Shown here piece by piece: positions 1 through 6,249 of a DNA stretch of 9,982 nt (its first letter is position 1; every line of letters starts with the position of its first letter). A program made the position numbers and the translations under genes. Source of the stretch: an uncultured Hungatella sp. (GTDB taxonomy: Bacteria > Bacillota > Clostridia > Lachnospirales > Lachnospiraceae). A model generated the notes under the pieces. The model was not told where the DNA came from. It ran no database searches and was given only the letters and a program-made list of their open reading frames with translations. The stretch lies in assembly GCA_959018155.1 (NCBI GenBank), contig CAUEKH010000063.1, positions 1 through 9,982 of the forward strand, in the 5' to 3' direction.

Positions 1-239
1 ATCTACTTTATCAGGAGATGAAAAAGCGGTTTGGAAGGGAATGCCCGCAGGCGTTCACAGAAAAATCACTGATTTATAAGGTAAAAAAGGAGCAGCCGGC
101 CTCAAAAAGGCAAAAAGAACACTTGCAGTATTTACTAAAATATCATAAAATAAGTTTAACTGTGCAAATTGACCACTTATCCAGAAATGAAATCTCAAGA
201 ATCACGGATAAAATCATATCACAGTATGGAAGAATATAA
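1..239 (+). CDS. Partial gene, C-terminal end; relaxase/mobilisation-protein-like tail
   Basis: The reading frame is open to the left edge (frame starting at base 3), so the gene begins outside the window; the ATG at 18 is probably internal. About 78 residues are visible, basic and rich in Lys, ending in ITDKIISQYGRI. A segment of the form S-K-R-Q-K-x-x-L-x-x-L-L followed by L-S-R-N-E-I-S-R-I-T-D resembles the 'helix then (T/S)-(R/K)-x-E-(A/I)-S-R-x-x-D' module that I recall at the C-terminus of relaxases and other mobile-element proteins of clostridia. No catalytic motif lies inside the window, so function rests on this tail alone. If right, the left edge is the end of a mobilisable element or its remnant. 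It is followed after 14 bp by a microprotein gene on the same strand. Confidence 0.5.
   Translation, partial: LLYQEMKKRFGRECPQAFTEKSLIYKVKKEQPASKRQKEHLQYLLKYHKISLTVQIDHLSRNEISRITDKIISQYGRI
123..151 (+). promoter_or_regulatory. Possible sigma-A-type promoter inside the end of the partial gene
   Basis: TTGCAG (123-128) and TAAAAT (146-151) are separated by 17 bp in an AT-rich stretch. The -10 matches the consensus at 5 of 6 positions, but the -35 at only 3 of 6. It would serve the microprotein and VanW genes. Weak evidence: it lies within a coding frame and AT-rich DNA produces such matches by chance. Confidence 0.22.
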
Positions 240-253
240 GAGAGGTGAGACCC

Positions 254-364
254 ATGATTAATTTTAATAATAGAAAAAACAGAAATATCCTTTCCATCGT
301 GCTTATCGCAGTTGTAATCCTGCTGATAATCGCCATGGTACTGCCTATGATGCTGGTACGGTAG
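254..364 (+). CDS. 36-residue single-pass membrane microprotein
   Basis: This is a short ORF, easily missed by size cut-offs, with a good ribosome site (AGAGGTGAG at 241-249, 4-5 bp before the ATG). The product is MINFNNRKNR followed by a hydrophobic stretch from about residue 12 to 34 (ILSIVLIAVVILLIIAMVL, then PMML) and a final Arg. The basic N-terminus before one hydrophobic helix predicts a single membrane span with the N-terminus in the cytoplasm. Size and topology recall the Prli42-type stressosome mini-proteins of Firmicutes, but I see no decisive motif, so this is only a comparison. It sits between the partial gene and the VanW gene on the same strand and is probably transcribed with the latter (40 bp gap). 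It could also be a non-functional ORF, although the ribosome site and clean topology argue against that. Confidence 0.6.
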   Translation: MINFNNRKNRNILSIVLIAVVILLIIAMVLPMMLVR

Positions 365-404
365 GATCGGGAACAGGCAGGATATCGGAGATTGAGGAAT
401 GATT

Positions 405-1991
405 ATGAAAAATAGAACGAGGACAGTCGGTTTGCTGGCTGTGGCAATGGCATTTGGTCTTTCACTTGCCATGCCTGTGAGGGCGGAGGCCGGTACGGTT
501 CCGACAGGTGTTTACGTCGGAGAGACGAGTCTGGGTGGCATGACGGAAGAGGAAGCCAGCGGGAAAATCCAGGCCATGATTGACGGGATGGAGAACCAGA
601 AGATTACGCTGGTGATTGAGGATGAGTCGGTGGATACCACAGCGAAGGAACTGGGGTTCTACTGGAGCAATCCCAACGCCGTTGAGGAGGCTGCCGCCAA
701 CTGGCAGGGAGGAAACCTGATTCACCGGTATCTGAAATTAAAGGATATCGAACACAACCATCTGGAGATTCCTCTGGAGACGGCGTTTGATGACGCAAAG
801 GTGGCTGCTTTCGTTGAGGAGAAGTGTTCCGCTGTCGTGGCAGAGCCGAAGGATGCCGAGATTGTCCGGGAGAATGATACTTTTGTGGTGACTCCTTCTG
901 TAGAAGGCAGAGCGGTTGATGTGGAAGCGACAAAGAAGGCTCTCGATGAGGCAATTGCAGGAGGACTTTCGGAGCCGGTTACGGTAACTGCCGAGGTAAC
1001 GGTGACGCAGCCTGCGAGGACGACGGAAGCGCTTTCCACGATTCAGGATGTTCTGGGGACATTTTCCACGGACTTTTCCAGCAGCGGGGCTGCCCGCGCC
1101 ACGAATTTACGGGTGGGCGCCTCTAAAATTAACGGCCATGTGCTGATGCCGGGGGAGACGCTTTCCGGATATGAGTGTATGCATCCATTTACAACGGCCA
1201 ACGGTTACGCCACTGCGGCTGCCTATGAGAACGGCCAGGTTGTGGACAGTGTGGGCGGCGGCGTGTGCCAGATTGCAACTACGCTTTATAACGCGGCGCT
1301 TCGCGCGGAGATGGAGATTACTCAGCGTCAGAACCATTCCATGATTGTGACGTACGTAAAGCCGTCGGAGGACGCGGCGATTGCCGGAACTTATAAGGAC
1401 ATTAAGATTACTAATAATTACAGTACTCCTCTTTACGTGGAGGGCTATACATCAGGCAGGACGCTGACATTTACTATCTATGGCAAGGAGACACGTCCGG
1501 CCAACAGAACTTTTAAATACGTGTCGGAGACGCTGGGAGTGACGGATCCGGGCGCGCCGATTGAGCAGGTGGATCCGACCATGGCGCCGGGTGCGAGAAA
1601 GCAGGTACAGTCGGCTCACAGAGGATACCGCTCAAGACTCTGGAAATACGTCTATGTGGACGGTGTGGAGCAGAGCAGGGAAATTCTTCATACGGACACG
1701 TATAACGCTTCCAAGGCAATTGTAAAGGTGGGCCCGGCGGCGCCGGCCGTTACGGTTCCTGAGACGGGGGCGATGACCCCGGAACCGACAACGCCGACAG
1801 AGACCACGGAGGCACCGCCGGTAGAAGGCGTGGATGGAGGACCTGGTGTTAATTTACCGCCGTCCAATGCGCCGGCAAATGGACCGGGAGTGTCGCCGGA
1901 GACACAGCCGGCCCCGGCAGTTACTCCGGTAACTCCGGACAATGCGCCGGCGGATATACCAGCGGATCCGGCAAATACGCCAGCGGCATAG
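405..1991 (+). CDS. Secreted VanW-family cell-wall protein with G5-like domain
   Basis: A 528-residue exported protein. A Lys/Arg start and hydrophobic core (about 8-24) end in an AEA-G signal-peptidase site near residue 29. Residues about 33-215 resemble the peptidoglycan-binding (PG_binding_4/YoaR) repeats that precede VanW domains. The VanW domain spans about 219-348, with the hallmark SVGGGVCQIATTLYNAAL around residues 282-299, including a single Cys. A G5-like segment follows (about 370-445, ending IVKVG), then an Ala/Pro/Thr-rich tail to the stop that could cross or coat the wall. There is no C-terminal membrane anchor. VanW proteins occur beside glycopeptide-resistance genes and alone in many Gram-positives; the biochemical role is unsettled, and nothing here indicates a van cluster. 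Start choice: GAGGA at 394-398 is 6 nt before the ATG at 405; an in-frame ATG at 399 (two residues longer) is also possible. Confidence 0.9.
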   Translation: MKNRTRTVGLLAVAMAFGLSLAMPVRAEAGTVPTGVYVGETSLGGMTEEEASGKIQAMIDGMENQKITLVIEDESVDTTAKELGFYWSNPNAVEEAAANWQGGNLIHRYLKLKDIEHNHLEIPLETAFDDAKVAAFVEEKCSAVVAEPKDAEIVRENDTFVVTPSVEGRAVDVEATKKALDEAIAGGLSEPVTVTAEVTVTQPARTTEALSTIQDVLGTFSTDFSSSGAARATNLRVGASKINGHVLMPGETLSGYECMHPFTTANGYATAAAYENGQVVDSVGGGVCQIATTLYNAALRAEMEITQRQNHSMIVTYVKPSEDAAIAGTYKDIKITNNYSTPLYVEGYTSGRTLTFTIYGKETRPANRTFKYVSETLGVTDPGAPIEQVDPTMAPGARKQVQSAHRGYRSRLWKYVYVDGVEQSREILHTDTYNASKAIVKVGPAAPAVTVPETGAMTPEPTTPTETTEAPPVEGVDGGPGVNLPPSNAPANGPGVSPETQPAPAVTPVTPDNAPADIPADPANTPAA

Positions 1992-2130
1992 AGAAACGCT
2001 GACGCTGTCGACATAGACAAATGCTGTCGGTATGGATAGACGCTGTCGACATAGACAAATGTTGTCGGTATAGAGAAACGCTGCCGACATAGATAAATGC
2101 TACCGGTATATATAAACGCTGCCACAGCGG
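1979..2130. repeat. 19-bp tandem repeat array (six full units) after the VanW stop codon
   Basis: Six head-to-tail 19-bp units occupy 2004-2022, 2023-2041, 2042-2060, 2061-2079, 2080-2098 and 2099-2117; consensus GCTGYCGRYATAGAYAAAY. Two subtypes alternate (GACATAGACAAAT and GGTATRGANAGAC/AAC endings), giving three 38-bp higher-order units. A degenerate unit at 1979-1997 overlaps the last codons and TAG of the VanW gene, followed by a 6-nt stub, and a partial unit starts at 2118. Since 19 is not a multiple of 3, and frames are closed on the + strand, the array is not coding. The 8-nt cores are self-complementary (TGTCGACA in units 1 and 3, TACCGGTA in unit 6), so the transcript can fold into hairpins, for example 2063-2070 with 2082-2089. 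Function unknown. Confidence 0.9.
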
Positions 2131-2197
2131 CGCATATGCTGAATTGGTGAGGTAAGTATACGGATAGTGGTATGGCAGAGTGCGGTTGGAGTTCAGA

Positions 2198-2818
2198 ATG
2201 AGAAAGATTGAAAGAGAGAATAGCGGCTGTATGAAGCCGGGCCAGGATCTGGTGGTGGCCGGATATGCCGGGTTTGCGGGAACCGCAGAGATTGTAAGGC
2301 AGAGATACACAGAACTGACAGCCTGGTTTTCAGAAGGTTACTTAAATCGGATACTGGTACGCGATAGAAATATGTGTGACAGTGAATGGAAAGACCGGGA
2401 CTGGAAGAAATATGGTGCCACGGAAGTGGAACCGGCGGGGGAGGGCGGCATATTTGCCGCCCTCTGGAATCTTTCAGGCGCCTACATGACAGGGATTGAG
2501 TTTGAACTGCGCCGGATTCCGGTCAGACAGGAGACCATTGAAATCTGCGAGCGGTATGATTTGAACCCGTACCGGCTGGACTGCGGCAGTGAGCAGTGCG
2601 CGGAACGCGCCGGCTGCCGGATTGAGGGCTGTGTACTTTTGGTTGCGGACAACGGCGGCCATTTAGTACGCGCCTTAAAGGAAGACGGGATTCATGCCGC
2701 GGTCATCGGAGTGGTGACGGACGGGATTAAGAGAATTATCGACAACGGGGAAGGAAAGGCTTATCTGACCCGGCCGACAGAGGACGAGATTTATAAAATA
2801 TTGGAGGTAAGGTTATGA
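2198..2818 (+). CDS. Short HypE/AIR-synthase C-terminal-like protein with four-Cys loop
   Basis: A 206-residue cytoplasmic protein. From about residue 78 it follows the C-terminal domain of the AIR synthase/HypE family: a Gly-rich GEGGIFAALWNLS (81-93, like the TRGG-ALNE segment of HypE), IPVRQETIEICERYDLNPYR (107-126), then ADNGGHLVRAL and AAVIGVVTDG (167-176). The usual N-terminal ATP-binding AIRS domain is missing; residues 1-77 are shorter and unlike it, so catalysis as in HypE or PurM cannot be assumed. Odd: Cys129, 134, 140 and 145 form C-x4-C-x5-C-x4-C just where the domain normally has a short loop. The start is ATG 2198 because GGAG (2188-2191) is 6 nt upstream; an in-frame GTG at 2180 has no such site. 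Its stop overlaps the next start (ATGA). The genuine role is unknown; 'AIR synthase-related protein' is the safe name. Confidence 0.75.
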   Translation: MRKIERENSGCMKPGQDLVVAGYAGFAGTAEIVRQRYTELTAWFSEGYLNRILVRDRNMCDSEWKDRDWKKYGATEVEPAGEGGIFAALWNLSGAYMTGIEFELRRIPVRQETIEICERYDLNPYRLDCGSEQCAERAGCRIEGCVLLVADNGGHLVRALKEDGIHAAVIGVVTDGIKRIIDNGEGKAYLTRPTEDEIYKILEVRL

Positions 2819-3297
2819 GAGAGAAAATATTGGCGGTTATTGAAAAGAACAGCAGAATCGATTTGAAAGATTTGGCGATTCTCCTCGGTGAGAGCGAGGC
2901 CGCAGTTGCCAATGAAATCGCCGAGATGGAAAAAGAACACATTATCTGCGGATACCATACCTTAATCAACTGGGATAATACCAGTGATGAAAAAGTTGTC
3001 GCACTGATCGAAGTGAAAGTAACTCCTCAGAGAGGCATGGGGTTTGATAAAATTGCGGAGCGCATCTACCAGTACAGTGAGGTGGAAGCCGTTTATCTGA
3101 TGTCCGGCGCCTATGATTTTACAGTATTTATCGAGGGCAGGACCATGAGACAGGTAGCGCAGTTTGTATCAGAGAAGCTTTCCCCAATGGAATCCGTTTT
3201 AAGCACAGCAACCCATTTCGTATTGAAAAAATACAAAGACCACGGCACCATTCTCGCTGAAGAGACGCCGGATGAAAGGATGTTGATTACCCCGTGA
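2815..3297 (+). CDS. Lrp/AsnC-family transcriptional regulator
   Basis: 160 residues, normal for the family. Residues 1-50 form a winged helix-turn-helix of AsnC type (IEKNSRIDLKDLAILLGESE, then a recognition helix around 27-41 ending in IICGYHTLINW). Residues about 60-140 form the RAM/AsnC effector-binding domain, with the typical VALIEVKVTPQ strand and the LMSGAYDFTVFIEG segment (96-108) that lies at the ligand-binding dimer interface. Such proteins form dimers to octamers and sense amino acids. Position suggests its target or effector is tied to the aminotransferase immediately downstream, with which it is translationally coupled. GGAGG at 2803-2807 lies 7 nt before the ATG, within the upstream gene's end. 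No operator could be identified, so autoregulation is only an expectation from the family. Confidence 0.92.
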   Translation: MREKILAVIEKNSRIDLKDLAILLGESEAAVANEIAEMEKEHIICGYHTLINWDNTSDEKVVALIEVKVTPQRGMGFDKIAERIYQYSEVEAVYLMSGAYDFTVFIEGRTMRQVAQFVSEKLSPMESVLSTATHFVLKKYKDHGTILAEETPDERMLITP

Positions 3298-4463
3298 GAA
3301 ATCCATTATCAGAAAGAATCGTAACGATTCCGCCGTCCGGAATCCGTAAATTTTTTGACATAGTCAGTGAGATGAAGGACGCCATCTCACTCGGCGTGGG
3401 CGAGCCGGATTTTGAGACGCCGTGGCATATCAGGGAAGAGGGTATCTACTCCCTGGAAAAAGGCCGGACGTTCTATACTTCCAATGCCGGCCTGCGTGAT
3501 TTGAAGGTTGAAATCTGCAGCTATTTAAAGCGCCGGTTTGATGTTACATACGACCCTGACCGTGAGGTGATGGTGACGGTGGGCGGCAGCGAAGCCATTG
3601 ACGTGGCTCTGCGCGCCATGCTGGATCCGGGGGATGAGGTTCTGATTCCTCAGCCCTGTTTCGTCTCCTATGTGCCGTGTACTATTTTGGCCAATGGCGT
3701 TCCGGTGCCGATTGAACTGGAGGAGAAAGACCAGTTCAAGCTGACAAAGGAAAAGCTTCTGGAGAAGATAACTCCAAAGACGAAGATTCTCGTTCTTCCA
3801 TTTCCAAATAACCCGACAGGCGCTGTCATGGGTCCGGAGGAACTGGCGGAAATTGCGAAAATCGTAATCGAGAAGGATTTATTTGTCCTTACCGATGAGA
3901 TTTATGCGGAACTTACTTACGGGATGGAACATACGACTATCGCCTCCTTCCCGGGTATGAAAGAGAGAACGGTATTGATTAACGGTTTCTCCAAGGCGTA
4001 TGCCATGACTGGCTGGAGACTGGGCTATCTTGCGGCGCCGGCTGAGATTCTGGCACAGATGTTAAAAATTCATCAGTTTGCCATTATGTGCGCACCGACC
4101 ACCAGCCAGTACGCGGCCATTGCGGCGCTGAGAGACGGGGATAAGGACGTCCAGATGATGCGGGAATCGTATGACCAGAGACGCCGTTATCTGATGCACG
4201 CATTTGAGGAAATGGGACTGGAATGCTTTGAGCCTCACGGCGCGTTCTACGCATTTCCAAGTATAAAACGGTTTGGTATGACTTCAGACGAGTTTGCCAC
4301 CAGACTGCTTCAGGAGGAGAAGGTGGCTGTCGTTCCGGGAACGGCATTCGGGGACTGCGGCGAGGGATATTTGAGAGTCTCTTATGCCTACTCGCTGAAG
4401 AGCCTGAAAGAGGCGCTTGGCCGTATGGAACGGTTTGTGAAGAGATTGGATGGGAAATTATGA
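3294..4463 (+). CDS. PLP-dependent class I/II aminotransferase
   Basis: A 389-residue fold-type I aminotransferase of the aspartate/aromatic/alanine group. Visible landmarks: SLGVGEPDFETP (32-43), FYTSNAGLRDLK (60-71), the cofactor-phosphate segment VGGSEAID (96-103), PNNPTGAV (171-178; Asn173 contacts the cofactor ring), DEIYAELTYG with Asp201 and Tyr204, the Schiff-base lysine in INGFSKAYAMTGWRLGY (Lys234), and the substrate-carboxylate arginine in GYLRVSYA (Arg361). All key residues are present, so it should be active, transferring amino groups between amino acids and 2-oxo acids; substrate cannot be read from sequence. Start is GTG at 3294 overlapping the Lrp stop (GTGA). The nearest ribosome site (AAGGA, 3276-3280) is rather far, so translation probably depends on coupling. 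Co-location with an Lrp regulator suggests amino-acid-responsive control. Confidence 0.95.
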   Translation: MRNPLSERIVTIPPSGIRKFFDIVSEMKDAISLGVGEPDFETPWHIREEGIYSLEKGRTFYTSNAGLRDLKVEICSYLKRRFDVTYDPDREVMVTVGGSEAIDVALRAMLDPGDEVLIPQPCFVSYVPCTILANGVPVPIELEEKDQFKLTKEKLLEKITPKTKILVLPFPNNPTGAVMGPEELAEIAKIVIEKDLFVLTDEIYAELTYGMEHTTIASFPGMKERTVLINGFSKAYAMTGWRLGYLAAPAEILAQMLKIHQFAIMCAPTTSQYAAIAALRDGDKDVQMMRESYDQRRRYLMHAFEEMGLECFEPHGAFYAFPSIKRFGMTSDEFATRLLQEEKVAVVPGTAFGDCGEGYLRVSYAYSLKSLKEALGRMERFVKRLDGKL

Positions 4464-4954
4464 ATGTAGTGTTACTGGAACCGGAGATGCCGGCGAATAC
4501 CGGCAATATCGGCCGGACGTGTGTGGCGACCGGTACGAAACTCCACCTGATAGAACCGCTTGGTTTCAAACTGAACGATAAATTGATTAAGCGGGCCGGA
4601 CTTGATTACTGGGATAAGCTGGATGTGACGGTGTACTGTGACTACCAGGATTTCCTGGACAGAAACCCGGGCGCGAAGATCTATATGGCGACGACGAAGG
4701 GGCTGAATGTCTATTCTGATGTACAGTATGAGCCGGACTGTTTCCTGATGTTCGGAAAGGAGAGTGCCGGGATTCCGGAGGAAATTCTTCTTGAAAACCA
4801 GGACAATTGTGTGCGGATTCCCATGTGGGGCGATATCCGGTCACTCAATCTGGCAAATTCCGTGTCTATTGTGCTGTATGAGGCACTGAGACAGAACGGG
4901 TTCGAGAAAATGACAACGCAGGGGCAGCTGCATCGGCTGCACTGGAAAGAATAG
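4460..4954 (+). CDS. trmL: tRNA (cytidine/uridine-34 2'-O)-methyltransferase TrmL
   Basis: 164 residues, a minimal SPOUT-class methyltransferase without extra RNA-binding domain, as in TrmL (YibK). It acts in the cytoplasm on the wobble base of tRNA-Leu isoacceptors using S-adenosylmethionine. Landmarks: the N-terminal EPEMPANTGNIGRTC (7-21; Asn-Gly-Asn and Arg19), LMFGKESAGIPEEIL in the middle, and the trefoil-knot cofactor site IPMWGDIRSLNLANSVSIVL towards the C-terminus. All are intact. The ATG overlaps the aminotransferase stop by 4 nt (ATGA), so the gene is the last of a four-gene coupled series and is followed directly by a strong terminator. A housekeeping gene at the end of an amino-acid-related operon is a plausible but not functionally obvious grouping. 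Confidence 0.95.
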   Translation: MNVVLLEPEMPANTGNIGRTCVATGTKLHLIEPLGFKLNDKLIKRAGLDYWDKLDVTVYCDYQDFLDRNPGAKIYMATTKGLNVYSDVQYEPDCFLMFGKESAGIPEEILLENQDNCVRIPMWGDIRSLNLANSVSIVLYEALRQNGFEKMTTQGQLHRLHWKE

Positions 4955-4962
4955 TAGAAATC

Positions 4963-5010
4963 GGGCATACCGGAAGGAGGAGAATCTGCCTTTGCCGGTA
5001 TGCCCTTTTT
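4963..5010 (+). terminator. Rho-independent terminator after trmL
   Basis: GGGCATACCGG (4963-4973) pairs perfectly with CCGGTATGCCC (4995-5005), an 11-bp stem, followed by TTTTT (5006-5010). The loop can add a short AAGG/CCTT inner pairing. It ends 12 bp before the convergent nuclease gene's stop; on the - strand no T-run directly follows the stem, so termination is mainly for the + strand. Confidence 0.92.
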
Positions 5011-5022
5011 ACCGATTCGCTT

Positions 5023-5193
5023 CTAAATAATATGATACTCTGAGAGTAGTTTATTTCTGAGTTTCTCATCCTGTATCACTTTCATAAGAAGGTCCTGGCG
5101 GTTGTTCTGTAATAAAATTTGAACAAGTTTTGCCATTTGTTGTTTTCCTAACTCGTTCCCATCTGCAATCAGATCATCAATTGCCTTACACAT
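5023..5193 (-). CDS. Putative gene-within-gene: 56-aa C-terminal peptide of the Rpn nuclease
   Basis: An in-frame ATG at 5193-5191 (Met262 of the nuclease) is preceded by GGAAAGGAG, ending 9 nt upstream, which is a better ribosome site than most real starts in this window. The product (MCKAIDDLIADGNELG..., ending LRNKLLSEYHII) would be 56 residues and largely helical. Known of the family: E. coli rpn genes make a small C-terminal protein from an internal start that binds and blocks the toxic full-length nuclease. A near copy of this exact unit exists as a free-standing ORF at 6250-6420. Seen: the ribosome site, the start and the duplicate; inferred: that it is translated and acts as antitoxin. 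Confidence 0.5.
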   Translation of the reverse strand: MCKAIDDLIADGNELGKQQMAKLVQILLQNNRQDLLMKVIQDEKLRNKLLSEYHII

Positions 5194-5976
5194 ATCACCC
5201 CGCTCCTTTCCATTCTCACTCTTTAAAATCTTCATCAAACGTTTCTGTTCCCCTAACAATGCTGTCAATGCCATCAGGGAGTCATCATCCAGATTACGTA
5301 TTTCCTCCCGGTGCGATCTGGCGTATTCATACAGTTTTTCTTTCTCTGAGTTATATTTTACCATAGCAAATACATGTTGTAAACTTGTGCGGTATTGATT
5401 TAAGTTCTCTGTCCGCCGCATATCTACAATATTGATCCGATAGTCGGGCAGAAACTTTTTCAACTCCTCCGAGCCTGCAAAGCTGCTGTCAAACCCCATC
5501 ATATCATACAGGCTTAAAGGACCATCCCAAGGTTCGGAACCGTAGTATAAATTCAGGGTAATCACAGGGATTAGCCGGTCATCCTTTGTAATCCCGGATA
5601 AATACTCTGCTCCCTCCAGCCGGTCCCCATTTTCCTTATGTTTCCGTTCCAGACCCTGAAGCTGTTCCGTGTAATCGAGCGAATCGTAAACCATATTCCG
5701 GACCGGCATTCCATAGTGTATGGACTGCTGGCCTTCGGCTGCAACCAGGATAAAGCAGATGCCTGCAGAAGCCATCATGGCGACATCCCTTCTTCTCTGA
5801 ATCGTCCGCTTCATCCCTTTCCTGTCGATGATCACAATCCCGGATTCCTCCGAAACAGGCGTTAAATCTTCCGCCTTTAGTACCTGTTTCCCTCCAAATA
5901 CCTCTGCGTTGAACATATCGGCAAACTTCGCCCTGTCCTTCAACAAATTCTTAATACATAAATCCAGTTCTGCCAC
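5023..5976 (-). CDS. Rpn-family PD-(D/E)XK nuclease / putative transposase
   Basis: 317 residues, of the Rpn recombination-promoting nuclease family common in Lachnospiraceae. Typical order: N-terminal KDRAKFADMFNAEVFGGKQV; nuclease core with Asp64 (RRRDVAMM) and the E-x-Q pair Glu81/Gln83 (AAEGQQSIHYGMPVRNMVYD); then LIPVITLNLYYG and WDGPLSLYDMM; a helical region; and a 56-residue C-terminal tail beginning at Met262. The PD-(D/E)XK residues are kept, so it is likely active on DNA. Rpn proteins of E. coli raise RecA-independent recombination and can be toxic or act against phage. Start: AAGGAG (5985-5990) is 8 nt before the GTG at 5976; the GTG at 5985 overlaps that site and is less likely. 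It stands alone with its own promoter, convergent with trmL. Inside it, a strong ribosome site and ATG could express the tail separately. Confidence 0.9.
   Translation of the reverse strand: MAELDLCIKNLLKDRAKFADMFNAEVFGGKQVLKAEDLTPVSEESGIVIIDRKGMKRTIQRRRDVAMMASAGICFILVAAEGQQSIHYGMPVRNMVYDSLDYTEQLQGLERKHKENGDRLEGAEYLSGITKDDRLIPVITLNLYYGSEPWDGPLSLYDMMGFDSSFAGSEELKKFLPDYRINIVDMRRTENLNQYRTSLQHVFAMVKYNSEKEKLYEYARSHREEIRNLDDDSLMALTALLGEQKRLMKILKSENGKERGDMCKAIDDLIADGNELGKQQMAKLVQILLQNNRQDLLMKVIQDEKLRNKLLSEYHII
5203..5211 (-). promoter_or_regulatory. Internal Shine-Dalgarno inside the nuclease gene
   Basis: GGAAAGGAG on the - strand, 9 nt before an in-frame ATG (5193). The same sequence in the same place precedes the detached copy (6430-6438). 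It codes for Gly-Lys-Glu in the nuclease frame, so it could be coincidental, but its retention in both copies is suggestive. Confidence 0.5.
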
Positions 5977-6077
5977 AGACTTCACTCCTTATTCGATTTT
6001 TCACCATGGAATAATTTGGCTGATTTGCCTGAAAGATTTGATCCCTTACGGAATAGAACTCCATGAAATGTAAATTC

Positions 6078-6106
6078 AGTATACCATGCAGAAAGGGGGA
6101 GGGCAA
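6078..6106 (-). promoter_or_regulatory. Promoter of the Rpn nuclease gene (extended -10)
   Basis: Reading the - strand: TTGCCC (6106-6101), a 17-bp spacer, then TATACT (6083-6078) preceded by TGG, an extended -10. The DNA just upstream (6107-6180) is very AT-rich and could act as an UP element. A transcript would begin near 6071 and carry a leader of roughly 95 nt before the GTG at 5976. Confidence 0.6.
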
Positions 6107-6190
6107 GTAAAAAAGAATGATTTTATGAGTAAAGAGATATAAAAAAAGAACTGAAAAAAAGAGATAAGTTTATAAGCAATATAACTACCA
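6107..6190. other. AT-rich spacer without gene
   Basis: A purine-rich, A-run-containing stretch (several runs of 6-7 A on the + strand) between the nuclease promoter and the second hairpin. I see no ORF with a ribosome site and no strong fold. It may be an UP element for the nuclease promoter. Confidence 0.5.
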
Positions 6191-6237
6191 GGCATACCGG
6201 AAAACGGAAGACCAGCCTTTGCCGGTATGCCCTTTTT
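6191..6237 (+). terminator. Second copy of the trmL-type terminator hairpin
   Basis: GGCATACCGG (6191-6200) pairs with CCGGTATGCC (6222-6231), a 10-bp stem, followed by CTTTTT (6232-6237) on the + strand. It is colinear with the hairpin at 4964-5010, the 21-nt loop having diverged. It faces the + strand, yet no + strand gene lies upstream here, so it appears to be a passenger of the 250-nt duplication. On the - strand, behind the 56-aa ORF, it has no direct T-run and would be a poor terminator. Confidence 0.75.
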
Positions 6238-6249
6238 ACTGATTCGCCT

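Noticed and set aside
1750..1775. VPETG in the VanW tail as a sortase (LPXTG-like) signal
   Set aside because: It is about 70 residues from the C-terminus and not followed by a hydrophobic helix and basic tail, so it cannot be a normal sorting signal.
405..1991. Vancomycin-resistance cluster suggested by VanW
   Set aside because: There is no vanH/A/X or vanY homologue in the window, and VanW proteins are common outside resistance clusters. The adjacent two-component system is 7 kb away on the other strand and is not evidence of VanRS.
1979..2130. CRISPR array
   Set aside because: The units are contiguous 19-bp tandem repeats with no unique spacers and no cas genes nearby.
2140..2197. Promoter directly before the AIRS-like gene
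   Set aside because: TTGGTG and TATACG are present but only 9 bp apart; no pair with 16-18 bp spacing is convincing.
1854..2310. Long - strand ORFs with repeated Tyr/Val/Asp/Arg/Gln motifs across the 19-bp array
   Set aside because: They are translations of the non-coding tandem repeat; because 19 is not a multiple of 3 the same pattern appears in several frames, and there is no ribosome site.
5130..5366. + strand ORFs opposite the nuclease gene
   Set aside because: Shadow frames of the Rpn gene without ribosome sites and with low-complexity composition.
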